Shown here: one piece after another, positions 39,477 through 51,144 of the stretch
Layout of the letters: every line of letters begins with the position of its first letter
Numbering within the stretch: the first letter of the stretch is position 1
NCBI GenBank assembly: GCA_949825025.1
Contig: OX463781.1
Coordinates: 2,891,066-2,955,065, forward strand
Origin: Siphlonurus alternatus
Lineage: Eukaryota > Arthropoda > Insecta > Ephemeroptera > Siphlonuridae
Length of the DNA: 64,000 nt
Direction of reading: 5' to 3'
The notes under the pieces: generated by a model
Told to the model about the DNA's origin: nothing
Database searches by the model: none
What the model saw: the letters and a program-made list of their open reading frames with translations, nothing else
Position numbers and translations under genes: made by a program

Positions 39477-39690
39477 CACACCTCTGGACAGCACGAACGT
39501 TACTCCTGCCTCACTTGCTAGAACTGCAGCTTCAATAGACAGAAAGATGCAGATTTGTAATTTTGGGAGATGTAAGAAGAGCACCCAGTCTATCAATATC
39601 AAAATAGTTTTGGTTCACCACACCTCCATAGACTGCGTGGTAACGTCCACAAACAAAGCAGAGCAACGTTCGTGGTGTCCAGAGGTGTAC
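39477..39690 (+). mobile_element. F14 element, copy 2 (intact ends)
   Basis: The ends ACACCTCTGGACAGCACGAA and TTCGTGGTGTCCAGAGGTGT are inverted over about 20 bp, and CGTTACTCCTGC / GCAGAGCAACG continue. The interior matches 22520-22721 inverted. The 77-codon frame over the right half is a by-product. Confidence 0.8.
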
Positions 39691-39814
39691 ATCGCAGTAC
39701 GTTCCGTATTTTGTTTTCTAGTTTTTAATGCTTTAATATATTTGACTTTTCAGAGAACTGCAGTATTAATTCTTCACTAAAATGTATATAATAAGAAAGA
39801 GCACAGTTTGCTTT

Positions 39815-40350
39815 TTCCAATCCACCAATTAGGTTATTTTGTTTTTACGACACTGACATTGACTCGGTAAATCTGCTTGACCTTTTTTCACAGATAAATA
39901 GAAAACACCAAACTCTGAATTTTTACAGTCTTTTAGAGGCCTTGGAGGTATTGTTAAAAAGTTATTCAAAGTTCAGGTGTGAACCCATGCCCGTTTTAGT
40001 CCTTTTTTTTATTTAAAGAAGTATACTTATTTAGGCACACATCCAGAAACATATTTCGGAGGGAGGGAGGGGCTTTCTCCATAAGGCCAATGTTAAAGAA
40101 AAAATGGAGTTGGTGGGGAAAATGCCTATATTGCCAATGTTAAGTCCAACATTTCAAGGTGGTGGGGGGCTGCAGCCCCCCTCCCCCAGCCCCTCCCCCA
40201 CCTGGATCCGCGCCTGCACCCATTGACGTCTTTTCAGATGTACTTTCAATCATTTATTAAACTAAAAAATCTGAAAATAACATAAATTTTATAATTTGGT
40301 ACCCTCTATTTATTTTTTTAATAAAAGTTTTCTATTCAGGTTGTCCATTG
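39815..40350. mobile_element. F3-related element, decayed, with nested hAT
   Basis: Blocks GTGTGAACCCATGCCCG and the right end TATTCAGGTTGTCCATTG recall 50598-50850 (TTTGAACCCATGCACTCG; CATCAATGGACAACCTG). The left end is not firm. Confidence 0.35.
40032..40216. mobile_element. Short hAT-type element (nested)
   Basis: The ends TAGGCACACATCCAG and CTGGATCCGCGCCTG are inverted, with purine/pyrimidine runs and a GGGGCTGCAGCCCC core near the right end. The flanking 8-mers TACTTATT and CACCCATT differ only by transitions, so a decayed target duplication is likely. Confidence 0.6.
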
Positions 40351-41427
40351 CTGAAAAAAGTAAAAAAAAAAAAAAAACACTGGAAACTTCAAATTATTTG
40401 ATCTATAAATTTTTCCATCAACATTTTATTGAATTGCATGACTTGCTATAAACTGGGTAAACATCTTTCGTTTTACTTATTGAAGATTTTTTTTAAAACG
40501 TAGTAAATTCTTTAGTAACCTTGATTCAATTTGAAAGTAACTACGTTATGTATTTGAAAAGTACTACACAATAATATGATTTTATGTACTAATTTACTAA
40601 CAATTTTCTTTTAACTTTGTTAAAACGAAGATAATAATAAAATTGTTGTACTCCTGCAACCGGTCTAGCGTGTGGGGACAGAAGGGTGGTGATTGGATTG
40701 TCCCCCCCCCCTCTCCCCGTGGTCTGGGACGGCGCCAACGTCGAACACATTCCACACCAAATGGAACAAGATTGGATATTGTGTGGAAAATGTCATTCGT
40801 TTTACTGTAATCTAATACACATCGAATTGCATCACGATTATAATTTTATTATAGCTGTAATTTGAATAATATGCTGATGTAATTTTACACTCATATGACT
40901 GCTATGAGTTTCATTGTTTTAATATAAAAAAATATAACGTTTAATTAATTTTATTATCTAAATTGATAGGTAATTAAAATATTGGAATGTTTTATTATTT
41001 AATTTCCTTGTGAATCAGGAACATTCTTATTGTTCAAATAATTCAGAGTATTCTTATAATATTTACGTAGAATATTTAATGTCACTTAAATCACTTTTTA
41101 AAATAATAAAAATCAAGTACAAAAAAATGATCTATTGTAAATAATGTTATATAGCAGCCTCAAATTTTTTAATCTTATTGGAAATATTAAGAAATGAATT
41201 AAATAAAAAATTATTAACTGATAAGTCAGGGATTTTCCGCTCCGAATTTTTTTTCCATGAAGATATTAACAAAGAAAGACGCAGGAGAAAGAGAGAGATA
41301 TATACCAAGTAAGTTATCAAGCAAAGAGTTATTGTGATCAGATAGAGGTAGAAATTGTCATTGTCAGGCCCACATGGACGTTCCAATATCCGGGTGGTGT
41401 GTGGCCAGGCGGCGTACTGCGGTCGTG

Positions 41428-41429
<2 letters not shown>
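40351..41429. other. Non-coding stretch
   Basis: AT-rich with a GC-rich patch at 40660-40780 (C run at about 40702-40713). No gene is recognised. Confidence 0.5.

Positions 41430-41508
<79 letters not shown>
41430..41508. repeat. (CT)n microsatellite, 79 bp
   Basis: About 39 pure CT units. Confidence 0.98.
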
Positions 41509-41510
<2 letters not shown>

Positions 41511-41625
41511 GTAATATATGGCAGGGCAGAATTCACGATAATGAAGGTGAGAGGATATCTTACTTTGAATTAAGTCACCATATTGTCTTCCAGTGACGTC
41601 ATCACGTCATGCTTTAGGAGAGCAT

Positions 41626-41979
41626 TTAAAGTAGAGATAACGCCGAACAGCTGTTTGACGTTGTCCCCTTTGATTAACATGTAAACTTTAGTAAATTCAC
41701 AAAAATTCTGCAAATTTTTTGAGAGACAAATATTAGTGTCTAAAAGCCATAGAAACTATTTCAAAACAATTTAACAAGCCGATTTTTTTTTATTTAATAT
41801 TTTAAATTTTTAGTATAGGGCTTTCCAATGGAGGGACAAACTAAAAACTTTTCTGTGGCTTTTAGGCACTAATATCTGCCTCTCAAGGTTTTTTTAGAAT
41901 TTTTGTGAATTTGCTAAGGTTTACATGTTAATCAAATTGGAGTACGTCGAACAGCTGTTCAGCGTTATCTCTACCTTAA
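41626..41979. mobile_element. F4 foldback MITE, copy 3
   Basis: TTAAAGTAGAGATAACGCCG and AGCGTTATCTCTACCTTAA are the ends; the arms include AACAGCTGTTTGACGTTGTC and GATTAACATGTAAAC. Its right TTAA is also the left TTAA of the next element. Confidence 0.85.
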
Positions 41980-42370
41980 AGGTAAGGTAACGCCAATCAG
42001 CTGTTTTTTAGTCCCATTTGATTAACAATAATTTAATTTAATAATTTACCTTAGGAAATTCGAAAAATTCTGAAACAAATTGAAGAGACGGGTTTAGTAA
42101 AGCCATGCATAGAAAAAAAATCAAGACAATGATTCGAGCCCTTTTTTTTAATTAATTCTTTTTCAGCATAGGACTTTCTCATGGAGAGCAAAACTAAAAA
42201 CTTAATTAAAAAAATCAGCTCAAATAATTGTTTTGAAAATTTTTCTATGACTTTTAGGAATTAAAATCTGTCTCTAAAATTTTTTTCAGAATTTTCGTGA
42301 GTTTGCTAAGGTTTACATGTTAATCAAATGGGACTAAAAAGTCAGCTGATTCGTGTTACCTCATCCTTAA
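41976..42370. mobile_element. F4 foldback MITE, copy 4, abutting copy 3
   Basis: TTAAAGGTAAGGTAACGCCA, ATCAGCTG and the complement ending in TTACCTCATCCTTAA. GTCCCATTTGATTAAC pairs with GTTAATCAAATGGGAC. It is diverged from copy 3, so this is not a simple tandem duplication. Confidence 0.8.
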
Positions 42371-42452
42371 ATTGGACAGCTGCTTAAAACTGGTTATCGG
42401 ACTTTTGGTTCAGTTGCAGTGGAACTGTTCTGAAGAATGACGAAAATAGTCG

Positions 42453-42616
42453 AGGTGCATTTCCATGGAGCGGAGAGAGCGAGAAAATCGCATGCCGCAG
42501 CTCGGTATTTCCTCGCCTTGCTGTTAATAATTTTATCGCCAACATGGCCGTCATACGAAATTAAAGCAAGTGCGCTTTTCTCGCCCAGCTCGACATCGTA
42601 CCATGTAAATGCACCT
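42453..42616. mobile_element. F11 MITE, copy 2 (inverted)
   Basis: AGGTGCATTTCCATGGAGCG and CATGTAAATGCACCT are inverted ends. Internal TTTTATCGCCAACATGGC is the inverse of the block in 17296-17468. Confidence 0.78.
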
Positions 42617-45142
42617 TTGTGAACTCTCCTCCCCTTTTTATTATCCTTGAAACGAACTCTGTATACGTGAGGTATATAGAGAAGCCGCCGCTTGACTTTC
42701 TGCTCGTAGGCTCACGTCTTTCTCAGAAGAAAAAAGACTCCTTCTGCACTCTGATTGCTCCCGTTTAGCACGAGTTATTGCCCCCAATGACCCTCGACTT
42801 TCTGCTCTCCCTCTCCCTCTCTCTCTCTCTTCCTCTCCTTGTCTGTGCACTACCTTCGTCTCTTTACTAAGCTGTCTTCATCAATCATGTCTCGTTGTGA
42901 CATTTTTAGCTGCCTTCCTTTCATCTACTCTTTTTTTGAATGCATGAATATCATCTAAAACACGAGGTTTGAGTGTTTGAAGGTCCTTTTTAGATTTACA
43001 TATAATATTTTAATATAATTTTGTTATTTTTAACTTTAAAGAAAGTGATATGTTTGTCATAAATATATTTTTAATGCATGGTATTGTCATGTATTTAAGT
43101 TAATAATAAAGTGTGGTACTACAAGAAGCTAAGTATCTTCTCGTTCACATCATCTCATCATTTATATCTTTGTTCTCATCCACGGGAAGATCCCATTCAA
43201 GATATACACGGAGTAGTGCAAACAGCTACCCCGTGACAATTTTTTCATATTGTCTTAATAAACTCTCTATTAATGAAAATAGCAAGTGATGCAATTTTTT
43301 GAATAACTTAATTAAAAAACCAGTTTTTGGGGTAATTTGTAAGGTAGGCAACCTGCATTGCAGACAAATTTTTGAACGTCACCTTTCAAGCATTTAAATC
43401 ACTTATGAAAAAAATGTTGATTTTTATTTGACACATAAGAAAATTAAATTTAGAAGAGAACTGTCACCTCAGTTTTCTCATTTAATTTTTTTCCATTGCG
43501 CAGTATATTTTTTTTTAACAATTTTGAACATTTTCAAGATGGCTGCCGTGAAGTCAAAGTTTATCATGGGCTGTTCTCAGATTGATATCTTCGAAGTTGA
43601 TTAGCAAAAAAATAATACTGAGTTGGCCCTATAGCGGTAATTTGCAATACAAAGCTTGGAGTTTTTTTAGAAAAAGGCACACATGGCCTTCCTTCACTCC
43701 AAATTTTCAATTGACATTTTGTATGTAAGCAATTAACAAGACAAATTCAACAACACCATCAGATTTGGATGTAATTTTTATACCATCTGTGATGTATTAT
43801 TTTCATCGTAGTTGAATTAGAGGCCCCTACATGCACTACTAACAAAGTAATCAGTGTTGTAAACTTTGTCCCAGGTAATCATGAACGTGTGAGACACGTC
43901 GGGCTTCAATTAGCAACTCTGTATGATCACGTCGTCAGTATGTGACGTGGAGTTTCGTCCAATCAATGACTAATGAAAGAAATTTTTCAAATATGATCAC
44001 TTATCATCGATAACTAATGTAATACTGAAATAAAATAAAAAATGATTAAACACATTAAAATAAAAATTTTAGTTGTTCAATTGGTGACGTGTAAAAGGCA
44101 AAAGCCAAACGCACATTGTGAACAGTCACCCAAATATATTAAAACATAAGCTTTTTTTGTTTTAAATTTAAATATTTTTATTTTCAAAATTCAAATTATT
44201 AATTCTACATGTATTGTATTTGTGAATGCTGGGTCTCTTATCAGTCTTATTACTAATATATACTTGATGCCAAACGTCTTTTATCACCCATAAGCCTTGT
44301 GTATGTAGACACTTTTTAAACCCCTTCAGTACAATTTTATGATTTTTTTGTGAACAATTTTAAATGAAGCAAACAAATATCTAGACGACTTAAAAATACT
44401 CCTCACCCTATAATAAACACGCTTCTAAATCTTAATAAACCACGAAAGCAAAAAAACACTATAATTAAAGTCAAATTCTTATTTAAAAAGAATTGTTCTT
44501 TTTTATGTACACATATGCAGATGACTTGTGTTACATTTTTATTCTTAGACTACATTTTTTTTTTTTTTAAGACTGAAATAAAGTCAACTACGTGAAGAAA
44601 AGGCCTCGCACGATCTATGGTATGTGCAGATAAGGCCGGCGAAGTCAACTTTACGACACTTTTATGTGGAACAAGATAGAATGCCAGAATTAAAGCCTCC
44701 AGCACAGCACAGACGCGATAAGACAAAAAAAAAGTAATATATAAAGATAGCAAATGGTGACTACAACATAGCAAAGTGTGCAACATTGATGCGATCGAAG
44801 GAAATAAAACTATTTGATTTTAAAACTTCTTTGATTTGTCATGGAATGTATTTTTTTAACATTGTTGAATAAAATTTAAATACCGCTTGTGTCGTCTCAG
44901 AATGCAAGTAACTAAGTACAGTTTTTGTTTAATTCAAAATTCAATTATTTCTGTACTTAATTAAGTGATTGCATTATGACACGAAGAATTATATTATTAT
45001 TTTCTGTTAATTTAATTGTAATTAAATTCTGATTTTCATATTTAAAATACACAAAACGAAGGAGGGAAGAGGGTACAGAAGCAATTATAAGTTAAGAAAG
45101 TCAACTCTAAGCACACATAAAAATATCGACGACGAATCAGAA
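42617..45142. other. Long non-coding stretch
   Basis: 42690-42850 is pyrimidine-rich with short CT tracts; the rest is AT-rich. F17 copy 2 lies at 44250-44345. No gene, RNA or splice-bounded frame was found. Confidence 0.45.
44250..44345 (+). repeat. F17 dispersed repeat, copy 2
   Basis: CTTGATGCCAAACGTC, TATCACCCATAAGC, TGTAGACACTTTTTAA and CCTTCAGTACA align in order with 2130-2235. Confidence 0.5.
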
Positions 45143-45300
45143 GCTAAACTGTCAGTCATATTTATTTAGGTTATATAGTCGGTGATACTCGGAAGTATTC
45201 GGCTCGTGTTGAACCAATCAGATCCTTCGTTACAAACTGTCAACCAATGACCGAGGACGTTACAAACACGATGAAAACCTAATTAAACGTGGCACGCAGT
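45143..45300 (-). repeat. F15 element, copy 3
   Basis: TATTCGGCTCGTGTTGAACC, CAATCAGATCCTTCGTTAC, GACCGAGGACGTTACAAACA and CGATGAAAACCTAATTAAAC are shared almost base-for-base with 48808-48960. The inverse is related to 24741-24877. Confidence 0.7.
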
Positions 45301-45721
45301 TTAGATTGAATTTTTCTCATATTTCGCCACCATCCATATAAAGAAACATGCAGAATATTTATTTTCTTGATGTATAATTTCTTATTAAAGTAGAGTGATC
45401 CATTTTTTTTATCCCCAAAAGATTGAGATTTTTTATTACATTTTTTTTTTTTTTTTTAATACAGAAGTTATATATTCATTTCAAGAAATAAAGAAATTGC
45501 TTATACTACAGAATTATCTTTCATAGTTTCTTCAGAAAAAATTAAAAAAAGTCCAAAGTCCAAGCGAACGCGTTATATGTAACATATAATATGCTCTTAT
45601 TAGTAACTCGAAAGATTTTTTTTTTTTTTTTTAATTTTTGACTTTAAGATTTGGCTTCTAGTATTTTATAAAAAGAAATGAATTTTTATGCATGGTTTAA
45701 AAAATCCTTCATCACTTTACT
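45301..45721. other. AT-rich non-coding stretch
   Basis: T runs near 45440 and 45620. Nothing else is recognised. Confidence 0.5.
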
Positions 45722-46067
45722 TTAAAGGCATACAGGCCTCAAAATACAAATTAGACAGTCACCAAGTGGGTTTAGAGTATATAATCAACATTCGCATCAT
45801 TTTTTTCCACGCGTGATGCATCCGTGCGAAGTCGCAGTTCAAAGTAAGAAATTTAGTCCTTGATGACGTCACGAAGTCCTTGATGACGTCACAACTCAAT
45901 GCTAATCGGTGCTAGCTGTGAGTTGTGACGTCAGCAAGGACTTTCTTTACAGCGCGACTTCGCACAGACGCACCACGCGCAGGTAAAAATAATACGAATG
46001 TTGATTATAAACTCGAGCAACACTTAATATCTGTCTAATTTGTAATTTGAGGCCTGTATACCTTTAA
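45722..46067. mobile_element. F2 foldback MITE, copy 3, TTAA-flanked
   Basis: TTAAAGGCATACAGGCCTCA and GAGGCCTGTATACCTTTAA are the ends. TGACGTCA occurs at about 45863, 45883 and 45926; the first two lie in a local direct repeat of GTCCTTGATGACGTCAC that copy 2 lacks. Confidence 0.85.
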
Positions 46068-46714
46068 GTAGTTAGAATAACTTGAAATGTGTGGGCACTT
46101 CATGTTCCTTTAAAGTGCATGTAAAATTGAAATATTTCAACAAGAAAACAACTATATGAGTCGTACCTTTTATACAATCTGATAATGCAATGGATTTCTC
46201 TATAACTTTTTATGCTGAACCGTGAATTTTTCATAATATTTTGACAAGCTGGACTTATTTTTTTACTGTAAAACATTCATCTGTGCTTGAAAATTTGCAA
46301 CTTTAAATTTACTTTTGAGTGTAAAACTTTGTGTGTGGAGACCGTTGCAAGCCCACACAAAATATTAATTACTTGCAAACCAAGCGAGTGAAGCGGGCAG
46401 CTTGATGGATGAAGTAGATGGAGGGATGATTTTCTTTCTAGTTACAGTTCAACAAATGTAAGGTTACTACCGGAAGTAGCCGGAAGTGGAAAAATTTTGG
46501 TCTTCCTATTCATATTTCAGCGTTGTAATTTCACGCAATGTTATTTTTGAAATTTCGCGGTGCAATGGAGCCTAAAATTTTTACCGAAATTGACGCACGA
46601 AATGCGTATGAAGGAACGTTGAATCACAGTACAGAGAAGATAGTAGAGAAAGTCGTATGTTAGAATCGAAGTCGAAATCTGAGCGCGTCAACGGCATGTT
46701 TGTCCGCTACCGTG

Positions 46715-47910
46715 TTAAGGTAGAGATAATATGGATCAGCTGGCCCAATGCTAAAAAAATCCCATTCATAAAAATTATGAAAAAAATTTATAATGTTCTC
46801 CTTAACATACCTTATCAGTAGGTAAAATATCAGGCAGTGGCGTAGCCACGGGGGGGGTTTTCGGGGTTTAAACCCCCCCCCCCATGAAGATCGAGTAGTG
46901 ACTGGATATAAGAAGAAAAAAGGAAAAATTATAGAAATTTGAAAAAAAAAATTTAAATAAAAAATTGAAATTTAGGGGTATCAAGTAGTCTTTTCTTTAA
47001 AATAAACAAATTATAAGTTAGTTTCTAATTTTAACAGGAAAAAATGCGACTCATAAATAAATGTTTTATTTCCCTTACAAACTGCATGTGCATATATCTA
47101 CTATTGTATAAATTAAATAACGCTATCACGTGTGCCGCACTTTCATTTAATTGGTTGCTCCACGCGCCCCGGTGCAGACAAAATTTAACAAAAATAAGAG
47201 AAGCAATTCCCTTTTTTATTTATTTATTTTTCACAATATCTTAATGATGTGAACTTGGATTATTAAATAAATTTTAAAAATTAAATTCAATTAAATGACA
47301 CGTACACTGATTCTATAAAAATAACATAAAGTGGTTACATGAATTACTTGTTTTAATTAAAATGATTTACTCAAAGCTTTATTTATTATACGCATGTATT
47401 CAAAAGAAATTGAAAAATGGGGTGAAAAAAATATAAAATGTTAAAAAAATTGCATCAGGCCATATATTTTACCCTCTAATATAATAGTATTTTTCCATTA
47501 TTTTACCCTAAAAAAGGGGCGTGTCCTTAAAAAAAATCGCGCCTGCGGCGGGCTATTGGGGGGCGAAGCCCCCCAAACCCCCCAGTGGGCTCTTCTCAAT
47601 CTTTGTCCTGAAGAACCCCCCCCTTGGGCAAATCCTGGCTACGCCACTGATATCAGGTATACAAAAACGAGCTAGTTTTTGAGTTATTAATTTTTAAAGT
47701 TGACTAATTTAACATGGAAGTTTCGTTTCTCCATGTTAAATTAGTCAACTTTAAAAATTAATAACTCGAAAACTAGCTCGTTTTTGTATACCTGATATTT
47801 TACCTACTGATAGGGGATGTAGAGGAGAACATTTTAAATTTTTTTCATAATTTTTATGAATGGGATTTTTTTAGCATTGGGCCAGCTGATCCATATTATC
47901 TCTACCTTAA
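46715..47910. mobile_element. F4 foldback MITE, copy 5, middle layer
   Basis: TTAAGGTAGAGATAATATGG and the complement ending TCTCTACCTTAA. The arms are nearly identical to those of 25765-26161. It is split by the hAT element at 46835-47649. Confidence 0.88.
46835..47649. mobile_element. Non-autonomous hAT element, inner layer
   Basis: CAGTGGCGTAGCCA and TGGCTACGCCACTG are perfect 14-bp terminal inverted repeats. The 8-bp sequence ATATCAGG is duplicated exactly at 46827-46834 and 47650-47657. CAGTGGCG ends with an 8-bp duplication are typical of hAT transposons. The 815-bp element has no transposase-like frame; the 66-codon frame inside (47044-47244) has no recognised domain. Confidence 0.92.
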
Positions 47911-48807
47911 AAGCATAGGGACCAAATGGGGCATCCTGCCATGTTATAGGTATAGGAGAATCATCTAAATCTGCTATAACTCAGAAAATACTGTATGTAG
48001 CGCGGAGAAAAGTATACCAAAATACTGGGGAAAAAAATCTAGTATTTTTTAGAATAAAAAAATTAGCTCTAAACAAATAATTATGACAAAATTTTCACAA
48101 ACGCTTCAAAATTGACTTTAGCGCCCCCGTACGGCAAGCATAGGAGTTTAACTACTATCTTCTCTGTACTGTGCGTTGAATAGTCACAAAATTCACACTT
48201 CCGGCTACTTCCGGAGGGAATTTCAAATCAATTTAACTATAGTTTGAAATCCCTAAAATATGAATTATGAAATATGAATATGAATTTTTGTTTCAAATTT
48301 CAGGTCCAAAACTGAACTAGAATTTCCAGAAACCTTAATATTTCCGGCTACTTCCTGTGGTATTCTCACATTTGTTGAACTGTATGTGGATTTGATCATC
48401 ATCTCTGACACCTTTTGTAATAAAGAAAATTACATTCATTTATTTTTTAATATAATTTAAACTTCAATTTGAGTTCAATTATTCATGATATCATGCCTTG
48501 GTCAGCCACAGTGAACAGTAAAGAACGTTTAAGATCGATTTTGTTATTTTTATTGGATGTTTCTTCATGCTAGCTTGTGTTTTTTAGTACCCTTGAATAA
48601 TAAAACGTTATCTGGTAATTATATATATGAACATTCGTTTTTTTAAAAAAAAGTTATGACTTTTTGTGGTGTAATAAAAATTAAGTATTATTATATAATT
48701 TGACTTTGACCATTTGAAAAATATTTTTATTGTGGTTAGTGATAAATGAAGAGTTGGTTACGTTAACCTACTGAACTATTTTTTAATTTTAATGTACCAG
48801 ATAATAA

Positions 48808-48960
48808 TTAAACTGATCGTCATTTTTATTCAGGTTATGTTCGGAGATACTCGGAAATATTCGGCTCGTGTTCGGCCAATCAGATCCTTCGTTACAAACT
48901 GCCAACCAATGACCGAGGACGTTACAAACACGATGAAAAACTAATTAAATGTGACGTGTA
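48808..48960 (-). repeat. F15 element, copy 4
   Basis: TATTCGGCTCGTGTTCGGCC, CAATCAGATCCTTCGTTAC and GACCGAGGACGTTACAAACA match 45143-45300 in the same orientation, about 3.7 kb apart. Confidence 0.7.
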
Positions 48961-49966
48961 GTGTATATGAGACATCAATGAAATTAAAATATTTACAATA
49001 AAAAGCATCAAGAGTGACTCTCTTTTCAAATCAAAACTGAAATTAACAAGGTATTTTATTCTTTATGATGTTTTTATGCAAATAATTTGCCAGAAAGTTG
49101 TTTACAATTTTATATTTTTTTGTATGATTTTTTTTTTCAGTGATTTTGTAACATATATTAATCAATATCGATTTATATTATCTGTTGTTTTGTACGTTTT
49201 AGTGTATGCTATGTTTTTTGACGTGATCGACGTTGTCTTACAATCCCATATTCCTGATTCAACGTTCTATATTGCTGGTATTAATTTATATTCTCTGGTA
49301 GAACCTTACGATTTAATGAGACGTAAAAAAATTATATATTTTTTTATTATTGAAAGGACATATTGATGCATCTATGCAGTCAAAATTATTTTCTATCTAA
49401 TTTTAGTAATTTTGTTAAAAATAATCATAGAACATAAAATATTTATTTGTGTATACACCATTGCGTTTTTTGTTTTGTGTATTTATTTCATTATAACATT
49501 GTTTGCTTAAAATAATGAAGTATTACTCACTATATATATTGTTCATTTTCTTAAATTTAGGATGGGGGGGGGGAGGTAAGTTTTTAATATTTAGCACACT
49601 TTTTATTAAATTAAATTTAAATCATACCTCACAAAAAGACTTTTAGATTATATCGGAAAATCGATGGTGTTATTCTTATATACATAATTATAAACGCATC
49701 TACTATATACTATACGTATAATTAATATATAGTCAATGAATGCTATACATTATAAAAATCTGGACTTAATAGGTCTTGAAAGACTTATTTGCGAATATAT
49801 TAAATATTAAAATTTTAATATTTTAATATTTATAACGTAAAAAGTATTAAAATATGATACTTTTACTTAGAAATTACAGTTATAATTAGCGAATTTTAAT
49901 TAAACATTACAAAATAAATGAAATAATAATTATGATATAATTTCACATTTTTTCTATCATGATATT

Positions 49967-50194
49967 GTGTTATCATACAAAATCACAAAAGCTAAACAAA
50001 TTCTTACATTGGCTTGCCGGACATTATCCGGCACTATAAAGACAGATTACGAGCAGAGGTGGCTCGATAAAGCTTCTTCTTCTGCTCTGAATGGATGTCG
50101 TGATGAAGCATTGTCAACGTCCGACCATACAAGAGCTGACAGGCAATTATCGGACCTCCGTCACACGTTTTCTTCAAACTTGTCATCAGCGTAA
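49967..50194 (+). CDS. Possible exon or coding relic, unknown product
   Basis: I do not recognise this. An open frame of 75 codons ends in TAA. From about 50008 on it is clearly GC-richer than its flanks and hydrophilic, with stretches such as TDYEQRWLDKASSSALNG and LSTSDHTRADRQLSDLRHTF. A soluble, helix-prone composition is unusual among the frames here. No strong acceptor (polypyrimidine + AG) precedes it, and the first ATG lies in AT-rich sequence, so a 3'-terminal exon, a pseudogene piece or chance are all open. A GCCGGA/TCCGGC hairpin lies at about 50015-50031. Confidence 0.22.
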   Translation: MLSYKITKAKQILTLACRTLSGTIKTDYEQRWLDKASSSALNGCRDEALSTSDHTRADRQLSDLRHTFSSNLSSA

Positions 50195-50597
50195 AAGACA
50201 AGATATAAAATTATGTTCTAAAGAAAAAATATAAACGCTGACTCCAGCAAAAATCTTCTACTAGCAATACACTATATACTCAATCTAAGGAAAAATTTTA
50301 TACTTAAATTGATCTACTTTAATTCAGAAAATAATTTGCGTATATATACTTGAAGATTACTTATGTGCAAAAAGTACTCGAAATAAAGTTCATTTTAGTA
50401 CCTAAATGTACTGAATCCTATAATAAATACTTACAGTATAAAAGTGATATTAATGATGAAACATTTTTTATTGTTACCCGTGTTTTCGTCCACCAGAGTG
50501 CAGAACGTAATGGCATTGTTGGCGCTAGTTGACACTTCCACTTCCATAATTATTAATGGTCATTCTCCATAACTTTATATGATATGTATATATCATC

Positions 50598-50850
50598 AAT
50601 GGACAACCTGCATGAAAATTGTTTATTGCAGAAATGACAAATTACAGTACGCTAAGTTTTTTCAGTTTTTTTCAAGGCCGAGAAATATTGCTAAAGAGTT
50701 TTACCGAGGTCAGATTTGAACCCATGCACTCGATTTTCAGTAAGAAATGCAAATCTCGGGCTAAAAAATGTGAAAAAATCAGATAACATAACTTTGCACC
50801 CTCTATTCATTTCTGCAATAAAAAAATGTCATGCAAGTTTTCCGTTGTCC
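50598..50850. mobile_element. F3-related foldback, CAATGGACAACCTGCATG ends
   Basis: CAATGGACAACCTGCATGAA pairs with TCATGCAAGTTTTCCGTTG, then TTTATTGCAGAAATGA with TCATTTCTGCAATAAA. The inner CTTTGCACCCTCTATTC is common to the F3 elements. The core differs (no TGACGTCA). Confidence 0.65.
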
Positions 50851-50875
50851 CTTGTTATTTCCTTCACTTGAGACA

Positions 50876-51144
50876 CACGAGTTGAAATAAATTTCATCTT
50901 GTATTCGCCATTAAGCTCTCTCCTCATCTAATTTCCTCCCATTTTGCATCATTTTATACAGTAAAAAAGAGGGGAAAAAACGAGATTACGTCTTCTTTCC
51001 TCTTCTTGAGCATAAAATGTTAGAAATATTGTCTTCATTTCATCCTCACTTTGAGCGAAGAGGAAATAAGATGTGTTTTAAAGGTAAAACGATTAGGTTT
51101 AGACGTGTAAAGGATGAATTGAAGACGTAATTTTTTAACTAGAG
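50876..51144 (+). mobile_element. F1 MITE, copy 6
   Basis: CACGAGTTGAAATAAATTTC to GACGTAATTTTTTAACTAG, with CATCCTCACTTTGAGCGAAG inside. Confidence 0.8.

Larger units (their letters stand above)
46443..48384. mobile_element. Outer element of a three-layer nested stack
   Basis: The ends TACAGTTCAACAAATGT and ACATTTGTTGAACTGTA are inverted. Further in, CCGGAAGTAGCCGGAAGT pairs with ACTTCCGGCTACTTCCGG, and ACAGTACAGAGAAGATAGTA pairs with TACTATCTTCTCTGTACTGT. About 746 bp remain after removing the F4 insert. Part of the left arm (TTTCGCGGTGCAATGG.GCC) resembles the F13 interior. Confidence 0.7.
48385..50597. other. AT-rich non-coding stretch with F15 and a coding candidate
   Basis: Apart from the F15 copy (48808-48960) and the open frame at 49967-50194, nothing is recognised. 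The 96-codon frame at 49076-49366 is hydrophobic because of T-rich DNA and is not supported. Confidence 0.45.

Noticed and set aside
46835..47649. Transposase gene inside the hAT element
   Set aside because: The longest frame is 66 codons without a recognisable motif; the element is too short to be autonomous.
49076..49366. 96-codon hydrophobic frame, possible membrane protein
   Set aside because: The hydrophobicity follows from T-rich DNA; no splice sites, no domain and no GC shift.
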